DNA from: Saccharum officinarum
Lineage: Eukaryota > Streptophyta > Magnoliopsida > Poales > Poaceae
Assembly (NCBI GenBank): GCA_020631735.1
Contig: CM036179.1
Span: 27,829,063 to 27,893,062, forward strand
Length of the DNA stretch: 64,000 nucleotides
Direction: 5' to 3'
The translations under genes and the position numbers were made by a program. Of this stretch, positions 54,901 to 64,000 are shown in pieces (within the stretch, counting starts at the first letter, position 1; every line of letters starts with the position of its first letter). Under the pieces are notes generated by a model, which saw only the letters and a program-made list of their open reading frames with translations, was not told where the DNA came from and ran no database searches.

Positions 54901-56660
54901 AAGTGAATCATGTGTCTACTAAAATAGCACAGACAGAGCCTGAAGTAATGCTTGGTACGTTCAATGTTCATTCTACCCTTGCAACCATTCTTTTTGATTC
55001 TGGAGCTTCGCATACCTTTATTTCAAACATTTTTGTTAAGATGCATAGTGTACCCATGCTTGCCATGAAAGAACCTCTCTTAGTAAATTCACCTGGGGGT
55101 ACCATACAAACCACTAATCGGTGTCTTCCAGTTAGTATGGTTTTAAGGGGGGTAGAGTTTAAGTTAACTCCTATAGTGTTGAGGACATCTGGTATTGATA
55201 TGATTTTGGGTATGGACTGGATGATGCAAAATCAGGCAAAAATTCAGTGTCAGAAAAAGGTAGTAGTTGTAAATGCACCGAATGGTGAGAAGATCAGTGT
55301 GAATGTAGCAGTGCAGAAGCAACCAACAGCTGCAGTGAATCAGCTTGATGATGATGCTAGTAAAGAAAATCCAGTTATCAATGATTTTCCAGATGTTTTT
55401 CCTGATGATTTGCCAGATATGCCACCTGACCGAGACATTGAATTTCTTATTGAATTATTATCTAGAACTGCACCCATAGCTAAACGACCATATAGGATAG
55501 GAGTAGATGAATTAGAAGAACTTAAGAAATAAATTAAGGAACTACAAGATAAATGTTTTATTCGTCCTAGTTCGTCACCTTGGGGTGCACCAGTTATTTT
55601 TGTTGATAAGAAAGATGGTAGTCAGAGAATGTGTGTGGATTATCGGTCACTTAATGAAGTAACTATCAAGAACAAGTATCCTTTGCCTAGAATTGATGAC
55701 TTGTTTGACCAGTTGAGAGGTGCTTGTGTGTTCTCTAAGATTGATTTACGTTCTGGTTATCATTAATTGAAGATTCGTGCCTCTGATATTCCAAAGACAG
55801 CTTTTACTACGAGATATGGTTTGTATGAGTATACTGTTATGTCATTTGGTTTGACCAATGCACATGCCTATTTTATATACATGATGAATAAGGTATTTAT
55901 GGAGTATCTTGATAAGTTTGTTGTGGTATTTATTGATGATATATTGGTATTTTCTAAGACAGAGAAAGAGCATGCTGAACATCTGAGGTTGGTATTATAG
56001 AAACTTAGAGAGCATAAACTGTATGCTAAGCGAAGTAAGTGTGAGTTTTGGTTGAAGGAAGTCTCTTTTCTTGGTCATATTGTCTCTAATGGTGGAATAT
56101 CAGTAGATCCAGGCAAGGTAAAGGATGTATTGAATTAGAAGCCACCTACTGATGTGGGAGAGATTCGTAGTTTCTTGGGTTTAGCTGGATATTACAGACG
56201 GTTTATTGAAGGGTTTTCTAAACTTGCTAAACGTATGACATCTCTGTTAGAGAAGAATGACAAGTTTGTATGGTCTGATCAATGTCAGGCTAGTTTTGAA
56301 GAATTGAAGAAGAGGTTGACTACAGCACCTGTCTTGGTATTGCCAGATTTAAGTAAGAAGTTCTCTATTTATTGTGATGCTTCTCGTCAAGGTTTGGGTG
56401 TGTTCTTATGTAAGAAGGTAGAGTTGTTGCCTATGCATCCAGGCAGTTGAGAAAGCATGAGCTGAATTATCCTACTCATGATTTGGAGTTAGCAGCTGTA
56501 GTTCATGCTTTGAAGATTTGGAGACACTATTTGATTGGGCATAAGAGTGATATATACACCGATCATAAGAGATTGAAGTATATTTTCACTCAGTCTGATA
56601 AGAACTTGAGGCAACGCAGTTGGTTGGAATTGATCAAAGACTATGATCTAGAGATACTAA
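54901..56660 (+). pseudogene. Protease-RT-RNase H remnant, truncated
   Basis: The protease active site LFDSGASHTF has its Asp codon at 54996. RT runs from about 55530 with [10 protein letters not shown] and the catalytic FIDD pair at 55935-55940. RNase H begins near 56360 ([11 protein letters not shown]). Stops (55529, 55765, 55998, 56138) and a frameshift near 56420 kill the frame. Coding similarity ends at about 56660 in RNase H; integrase, chromodomain, polypurine tract and 3' LTR are absent. RT blocks resemble those of the 4273-7586 element, so the two belong to related gypsy lineages. Confidence 0.9.
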
Positions 56661-56936
56661 TGGAGACGAGGGTCCCGATCTTCCGTCAGGTGATGGTAAC
56701 TATCATTGTGGCGGAGAATGACACACCAATCCGGCTTCAGATCGAAAGATCGAACCCTACAATCTTAGCACCACAGCTCCTCTGTTTATCAACCGAGTCA
56801 CGGACCAGGTTGACCTCGCCAAGAAGGCTAATCCCTGCCTGCGCAACGAAGAACACAAGCAAGAACAAGAAAGATCACAACCAAATTGCAGATGTATGAT
56901 TAATCTCACGAGTTGGGGTCTCACAACACTACAAGA
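56661..56936. other. Unidentified segment joining gypsy remnant to CACTA end
   Basis: The frame open to 56899 no longer resembles pol. Composition changes abruptly. It may be a piece of another retroelement; no ends identified. Confidence 0.4.
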
Positions 56937-57695
56937 TTTCGACCCTATTGCCGCTTGACGCCATTTGCATCACCACAAATTGTGTTGTAACAGGGGTGTG
57001 TTTTGCAACATTTGTCTAAAAATGTGGCAATAGGGGGGACTGTGTTGCCACAAAAATAGTGCATTGCAATTTTTACATTCGGCGTTGCAAGAGGTGAGCC
57101 CTATAGCAACCCTTTTTTGAGAAGTGTTGTTATTGGTTAATAATATTACCATGATGACTTTTAGTTGCATTAGTTTTGATTGGCGTTGCAATTGTTTGGT
57201 GCTCTTGCAACCAAATAGAACATTGTTGCTATTGCTTGAAATTATTGCCACAATGTTGTTGGGTTGTAATACTTCTCATGACCGCTGCAATAGGTAGACT
57301 GTGTATTGCAACTAATTTTCTAAGGCGATGCAATAGTTTGTTGTTATTGCCACAATTTTTGTTGGTCGTAATTTTTCTCACGACCATTGCAATAGGTAGC
57401 CATTTATTGCAACTAAATTTCTAAGGCGATGTAATAGTTGGTTGTTATTGCCACAGTTTTTGTTGGTTGTAATATTTCTCACGACCATTGCAATAGGTAG
57501 CTGTTTATTGCAACTAAATACCTAAAGTGATGCAATACTATGTTGCTATTGCCACAGGTGTGTTTGGTTGCTATAAAATTCTAGTGTTGTTGTAATATGT
57601 TGCTGTAGAAAACACTTGTATTTCATGGGCTTTGGATCTAGCAAAAGGCCCAGGCTTCCTGACTTCTCATTCATTAGAAATATACTGATGCGTTG
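56937..57695 (+). mobile_element. CACTA terminal fragment with subterminal repeats
   Basis: Begins CACTACAAGATTTCGACCC, a typical CACTA terminus. It is followed by repeated TTGCAATAGG / TATTGCCACA motifs on both strands, including three tandem units of about 102 bp (57288-57590). No transposase is present. The fragment ends where the long LTR starts at 57696. This family differs from the one at 12020-20514. Confidence 0.75.
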
Positions 57696-60600
57696 TGTAA
57701 CACCTCAGGTGTTTAGCTCCTTAATTGCATTGCATTTGCATAAGCATAAGCAAGCATCATTCATTTCATGCATAAGCTTATAATATGTAAAACATGCTTT
57801 GGAAACATTGCCACATATGTTTATATTTCATGTGAAGTAAGAAGTGAGTAGTGTGCAAAACATGAGTACCTTATGTGCAATTTCCTTTGTGAGACATGTC
57901 AACCACTTTAGTGTAACATAATTAGCAAGTGTTATGCAACACACTCATGCAACATGTGCAACATGAGCTTGCAACATTTGGGTGAAAGTATTGAATTACT
58001 TGTTCCAAGGTATGTGACACTAGGAATTTTGTGCAACCAATGGGTAGAGTGGCTAATTAGGTCTTATAACACCTTAATTATATTTAGGGTAAGTAGTGGA
58101 GCAATGTTCATGTTGACCAAAATTACCAAATTGCCCTTCCAAATGTTGTTGACTAAGTTGGACCCCTAGAGTGATCTGGTTTGACCAATTAAAAAGTCCA
58201 GTTTAGAGATCTTGCATGGAGGAGCACCCTTAAGCAAAGTTGTAGAGAATTTCATGAGGAACAAAAGTTCTAATATGGCCATCTCATGAAAATGATCAGA
58301 ACATGCTCAAAAATGGCCCACAAGTCAGTATTAGGGGCTGTTTTGGGACTTAGCAAATTTTGGCTAAGTGTGAAGCTGAAAACCGTTTCATTGTACCTCA
58401 CTTTGACAACTTGTAACTCACAAACTAGGCCGAACCTGTCCTTGAGCCAATTGACAAAGTTGTTGTCCACGCATAGCTCTACAACATTGTCAATATCACC
58501 ATCACCTAGTTCTAAATGGTTTAGGAGATGTGGTGTCTTGAAAATAGGGTTTCAGTCGGGTTCACTGACTGAAAACACGTTTCAGTTTCCGAGTACACCA
58601 CTTTGGAGCTCTGTGGTTTCAAATCCAGGCCGAACCAGTCCAAACTCCAATTGACAAACTTGTAGCCCTCATGTAGCTCTACAAAATTGGTGTAATCATC
58701 TTCGACTAACTCAAACCGGTTTGGGAGATAATCATCGTTAAACTTGGCCTGTCAGTCGATCACCAACGACACCGTTCGACTCGTTTCAGTTCGTCAGAGA
58801 AGGGGGAGTGGCCGACCGGCCACAGGGCCTCGCCGACGCGTGGGCATGCGGTGGCGACCGTACGCCGGTCCTGGCCCCACCGGTCAATCCACGGCGCCTT
58901 CAAGACCGCCACGACGCGTCGAGGCTGCCTCCATTCCCTCTCCCTCCCTCGTTCGGCTTCAAAGCGGAGAAACCGAGCCGCCATTGTCGCCCCCACTCCG
59001 GCGAGCTCGCGCGCACTCTCCACCGCACCACCGCTCACCAGATCACGCTCGTCCCTCCGCCTTACCGCCCTACACCTCTACGACCAACCAGTGGCTTTGA
59101 TTGAGCCCGAGGTGAGCCACATTGCCGTCTCCGCCCGTTCCCGAGAGGTCACCGGAGCTCCGCCATGCAGGTTCACCGTGGCCGGGGTAGTTCGGGCCTC
59201 TCTCCGTCTTCCCGTCCTACCTCAATCGCTCCGCCTAGCTGCAGTAAAGCTCGTACCGAGTTTAGTTGTGACCGTGCGGCCTCACCGGCGGCGGCGCACC
59301 GTCACCGACCCTCACCGGGCGCCGTTCCCGGTGGCGAGCCCCTCCCACTCCAACCCAAGCCTTCCTGCTTGCACGAATCGAAGCACCGTATGACGGGGAA
59401 CGTGTGGGTGTGTTTGTTTTCCCAAGCGAGCTCCCCTCCGACGAGCTTGAGCTCGCCGGAGCTCGCGGTTCGCCGCTTCCCTGACCTCCGTCGCTGACCG
59501 TGGGGACCCACCTATCAGGTGCCGCGCGCGGGCGGGATGGCCGAGCAGGCCGCGCGTGCGTCGCGGACCGCGCGCGCGCGTCTTGGGCCGCGTCTTTTCC
59601 CGGGCCGGCCCAGTAACAAATCTGATTTATTTCATTTCTTTTATTCTGTCACAGTTTTAGATAATGTTTAGAAAATATAGATCTAGGGTTTTACTTGCCC
59701 AAAAATTATGAGATAAATTTTGTTGGAATCTACAGGGTGTGTAGTATTTTAGAAAAATATGAATTTGTTATGTGATGTTTGTTTTATGGGATATTTAAAT
59801 AGGTCTTTGAAATGGGTTTTAAATCACATGCAAACTTATTTAAATTATATCTTGAGTTTCAGTGTTCCAAAAATTATGAAATTTGGTGAGTAGGCTAATT
59901 TATACTTGCTCTAGCTTTGGTAAAAATTTGGGCAGTAGTGCTTAAGTACTTTTCAAGTTATAATGCTATCTTTTTATTCTAGGAAATACTTAAATGAATT
60001 TTAGTAATTTTTCTACATGTGCAATGTTCATATAAATTTCTGGAGAATGTCTTGGTACCCTAGAGTGTCTAAGAAAATTAGGAAATCTGTTGTTTGACAC
60101 TTTTTACTATGCTTTGTTCTTTATACAAAAATCAGCCTTTTGGGCTTGTGAATTTTGTGTAGGAAGTTCCTCTGAATAAATTTAGTTCAGATTTTTACAG
60201 TAGCCTCTTTTTGGGTCAGAGAGTCTCCTGTAATTTTTGTAGAATTTTAGGAGCAGTTTACATATATGTTTAAAATTCCACTTAATTACTTAAGTAAATT
60301 AAGAAATGGGTGTAAATAAATATTCTAGGTGGCACACCTTACTTTCTGGTGTTTTTGTGACCTATGTGAACTTTTGGTAATATTAGTTTGGTCTTATGGG
60401 ATGTTTGCCACATTAATAAATATTTAATCTTTGCAATTCTAGGTTTTCTGGACAGCTGGTAGCATTTCTAGGTTTGACCCTTAATAAAAGTATTGGCTAG
60501 AAAACTTGTGAATACCAAAGTAGTAGTAAACTGGTTAAACTAGCTTGTGTCAAAATTTGATGGCAATTGGGCTAGTAGTTTAGGAGTTATTGCTGTTTTA

Positions 60601-61911
60601 AGTAACAGTCCAGAATTGGCTGCTCTCTGTTTAGAGAGAGCAGATTCTGGAACTTTGGAATTTCGACTAGGTAAACTTTGGAATTAAGTGCTGTGGTCTG
60701 AAAACATTTTGTGGTGCGTTTCTTAAGCTTTCCAGATTGTCTTAGATCATATCTTTTGGAGTTGGAATTCTCCAGTTATGTTAGAATCTTTGAGCTGCTG
60801 TCCAGAATGTCTTATTGTGGTAACCTAAATAATGTCACTCTTGTGTTTGTTAGGTGTTAGGGCCTTAACCGAAGATGAACAACTATATCTTAGGTTGGAT
60901 AGATTAGGTAAGTACTTCTCCACCGGAGAAGAGATTTGCACGTACTAATAAAGTAACTTGATTAGATTATTATATTTTATTTCTGAAATGCATTTCATTC
61001 CGAGCATGTTGCACCTTTATGCATCCATGGTATTTATTGTGCATTCATGCAATAGGTGTTCCGGAGGGGGTAACTCTCCTCGAATTCGAGCCTGTGATTC
61101 CAGAGGAAGTCCAGGACTAGCCAGAGGAGCCAGCGGAACCAGTTGGCGGAGGAGACGCCGCTGAAGACTTGCCCGAGTGCCCTGACCACCGGCCCTCGAC
61201 CTTTCTGAAAGGCAAGCCCCGGTGCATGCTGAACCTACTGTTTTATAAATTAATCTTGAGTACTTTAAATTGTTTACTGCATTAAGTTGTAGGAGTTGTA
61301 TGAAAACAATTGTTGCATTATACCTGTCCTTGCCCAGATATCGTACTTAATCCTATATTAGGTTTAGGCACGTGTCAATGCTTAGCCCTGCTTAGTTCGG
61401 TAGAAGTCGGGTGATTTCCGGTCATCCGCGAGATGTAGGAAGGAGTCACGAGTGGCTTTATGGCTATCGTGGATGGAACCATGCTTAAAATGAAATTGAG
61501 ACCGGGCGGGAGTTCGATAGTACAGCCGCAAGACACTTCACGTCTTGGGTGTGGAGCTATGCCCGTCTGAGTCGTTTAAGGACCGATTCGCTGTACGTCC
61601 TTGGGTCATGTTGAACGCAGTCTAACACTTAGTTGGCTGGATAAGTCGTTCCGACCGCGAAGTCGAGTAGTATGGTTCAGGCCGGGAATCGAATGGTAGG
61701 TTGCATCTTGGAGGAGAGAAAGGATGTGCTTGGGGACATTGGCGTGAGACCAAGGGGGGTTAGAGTCCCTATCACCTGGCAGAGTGTCGCCCTTGGGGAC
61801 GCGACATTATTCGGACCCGCGATTCCTGAACTGTACAAAAGATGACCTGAGCAGCCCTCGCCAGGCGTGACTCGGTGAGTGTTAAAAATACCCCTCTAGC
61901 TGGATAGGAAT
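57696..61911 (+). mobile_element. Second copy of the Tekay-like long LTR, 3'-truncated
   Basis: Starts TGTAACACCTC and aligns with 7609-11216 throughout, with scattered differences. It retains about 600 bp (60588-61186) that the first copy lacks. Homology stops at GCTGGATAGGAAT (61911), so the last 0.8 kb is missing. No pol flanks it on either side; it is a truncated solo LTR or the edge of a deleted element. GC-rich frames at 58744-59500 are part of the LTR, not host genes. Confidence 0.85.
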
Positions 61912-62306
61912 GATGATTAGACGAACTTTTGCAGTCTGAACTGAATAGTTCTTGCATCACAATATATTAACATCGATTCTTAACTTGGTAAAATGGTGGG
62001 ACTATATAAATGAACAAAACTTCCTTTTCCAAAGTGAACTGATCTGAAGATAATATATATCTTAGGATATAAAAGACAATATTACTGCAGTGAAATGAAC
62101 AATGCAATATCTCACACTTGCTAGGTTACCAAGTATGATTAGCTAGTTGGATAAGAAATTATTTCCTTTTTCGCGATTCACCTGTAGAGAGGGATCCAAA
62201 TTAAATAGACAATTGATGTATACATTGCTGATGCGACACTTAGGATAGCACGCCATCATGGAAGAGACAATGCTAGTGAGACTATATTCCCCACACATGG
62301 AGAAAA
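61912..62306. other. No feature recognised
   Basis: AT-rich sequence after the broken LTR, without long frames or repeats I can name. Confidence 0.4.
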
Positions 62307-62394
62307 CTACATCAAACCAAACATAATTACAAAAGTATTGGTGATTCTATGACTGAGAATTCGAGATCGAAAAGGAGGGTACACGTACCTGTCG

Positions 62395-62950
62395 TTGTCA
62401 GGACGATGGCGAGGTATTCGACGATGGCGGCGAGGTCTGGCGAGGTATTGGAAGACAACGGGGAGCCCATACTTGCCGATGGAGATAACGATGGCCGTGG
62501 CCTCTAATCGGTGCTTGGACCCCGGGCCTATGGGCGCCCCAAACTCCTTGGCCATCACTGCCCCTCTGTCATGGTCCGCTGCCGCAGGCACCGGCACGGC
62601 AAGGTACCACATCCACGTGCGCCGGCGCTGGGCAAGAGGAAGAGGCAACAAAGATCTGTCGGTGGCGGCGTCTGCGCACTAGACAGGGAGAGGACAAAGC
62701 GGAGGCGGTGACGGCGAGGCACCCAGGCGTGGCATCTATGGGCACTGCGGCCTGTGGAGAGGAAGAGGACCAAGAGATGGAGGCAGAGGCGGAGGTGGCG
62801 AGGCACTCGGGCTACGCGCGCTACGGCCGGTGGAAAGGAAGAGGACGAACGGAGAGATGAGGCGGATGAAGCGAGGCCAACGATGGGCCATGAAACCACG
62901 AAAGCCCAAAAACAGGGCTGCACACGCACGAACCTTTGGGCCAGCCCTCA
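62395..62950 (-). other. GC-rich exon-like segment, possible gene 5' end
   Basis: Minus-strand GC-rich sequence with overlapping open frames ends at a strong donor, CGACAG/GTACGTG (about 62389-62395). It could be a first exon of a gene or non-coding transcript whose remainder was removed by the LTR at 61911. No domain recognised and no downstream exon found. Confidence 0.25.
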
Positions 62951-63082
62951 ACTGAGTAGACCAAGAAATTAAGACCGCATTTCGGTCAGAGCACCGCCAC
63001 GCGGCAGATCTTCACCGGAGCACCGTCTGTGAACAGTAACCAGAGGCGTTCTCCTTGCGCGGAATCTAGGAGCTATATGAAG

Positions 63083-63150
63083 TTTACTATTACTATTACT
63101 ATTACTATTACTATTACTATTACTATTACTATTACTATTACTATTACTAT
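63083..63150. repeat. (TTACTA)n microsatellite
   Basis: About eleven near-perfect hexamers, trailing into CTACTATACTA variants to about 63190. Confidence 0.95.
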
Positions 63151-63499
63151 ACCACTATACTACTATACTAGCTACTAGTATTACTACTACCCCAAGGTCG
63201 GATCCAGAGTGTTAGCAGTGTTGTCACCTGACAGCAATAACCTACACAGCCCGTGCAAAGTCAGCATTATCATCTATGTGTAATAGGATAAGTAAAATAA
63301 CATCAGCGAATTGTCGAACATGCTTGAATAGCCCAGGGGTTTATGTCCGTTGCTTGATCCAAAGGTTCAGGGGTTCTAACCTGGTAAAAGGCGCGTGTTT
63401 TTTTTGCTACTTTTTCAAAATAGCTTCTTAATTGTTTCTTTTTATACCTTTCAAACCATTTTTTGTTTTTTTCTCCCTTATGAAACAGATCTTGATAAG

Positions 63500-64000
63500 C
63501 TTTTCATAACTACCATATATAGCTACCACAACTACGCCTACGACGATGACGACAACTACGACTACTTGCCATACTCATATAGCTGTACTCTTATGCTTAG
63601 ATTACAATAACTATACTCTTATGCTTAGAATAGCTATACTACTTCCCATTCTCATATAGTTACTATGGCTACGACGATGACGACAACAACTGCTGCTGCT
63701 CTTATACTCTTATTATACTCTTATAGCCGATTAACTTATCATTTGTGAGTGAGGATAGCTTGTTAAGTGTTAATTGTAGTAGGCGCATCAACATAGTACT
63801 CGATTATATAAATCCGCTCTAGAGGTGGATATCGAGCTAGCTCAGCTCGGCTCGGTCCAGCTCGAGCTAGCTCGGGGACTCGTTAAGCCAATGGAGCTAG
63901 AGTGTTGGCTCAGCTTGGCTCGTTTGCCACCTCGAGCTGTCTCGTTATCTCTAACGACCTAAAATACAAGCTCGGCTCATTAGACAAAATACTCAGCCGA
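63500..64000. other. Low-complexity sequence, no gene
   Basis: 63500-63720 alternates TACGACGATGACGACAAC-type and CTCATATAGC-type short repeats. 63830-64000 is rich in GAGCTCG/AGCTCGGCTC motifs common in grass intergenic repeats and runs off the window. Confidence 0.5.

Noticed and set aside
58744..59500. Ser/Pro/Arg-rich frames of 118-180 codons
   Set aside because: Part of the second LTR copy; compositional ORFs in GC-rich DNA.

Overview
The window looks like nuclear DNA of a grass, probably a panicoid/andropogonoid such as sorghum, sugarcane or a relative. This is inferred from intron-containing genes with AATAAA signals, a large CC-NBS-LRR gene, very long Ty3/gypsy LTRs of the Tekay/Del type, a CACTA element with TTTGCCGAGTGCC subterminal palindromes, and Tourist and Stowaway MITEs. 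There are no operons, ribosome binding sites or CRISPR arrays.

Layout. 1-4172 is a near-identical second copy of 22447-26618 and stops exactly at a 100-N gap (4173-4272). After the gap comes the 3' part of a decayed Tekay-like retrotransposon (4273-12019, one 4.4-kb LTR). It sits inside a CACTA DNA transposon (12020-20514, minus strand) whose far end is lost in or beyond the gap. Next are two convergent multi-exon genes of unknown function: a plus-strand gene with a duplicated exon unit and a possible CCHC zinc-knuckle last exon (22239-26433), and a minus-strand gene (26939-31232). The first intron of the latter holds a complete 1.86-kb non-autonomous LTR element (28711-30572) with intact target-site duplications.

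31320-49319 is the most gene-rich part. It contains an intact single-exon NLR resistance-type gene (32447-36583), PDV1 for plastid division (41696-39878, minus) and a BAP31-like ER membrane protein gene (47449-45792, minus). Short MITEs, a SINE, a LINE end and microsatellites lie between them. 49320-61911 is again nested repeats: a 5' LTR with primer-binding site, extra ORF, gag, protease, RT and RNase H of a second gypsy element truncated in RNase H; a CACTA terminal fragment; and a second, longer copy of the LTR seen at 7609. 61912-64000 has no convincing gene.

The host genes look functionally independent. The points most worth a second look are the duplication abutting the gap, the duplicated exon pair in the unknown gene, the small gag/IQ-motif LTR element, the 200-bp-arm hairpin in the CACTA element, exon-like acidic segments inside long LTRs, the extra ORF ahead of gag, and a decayed copy of the NLR 3' end just downstream of the NLR. 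Exon models were read by eye from splice sites and phase and have no transcript support.
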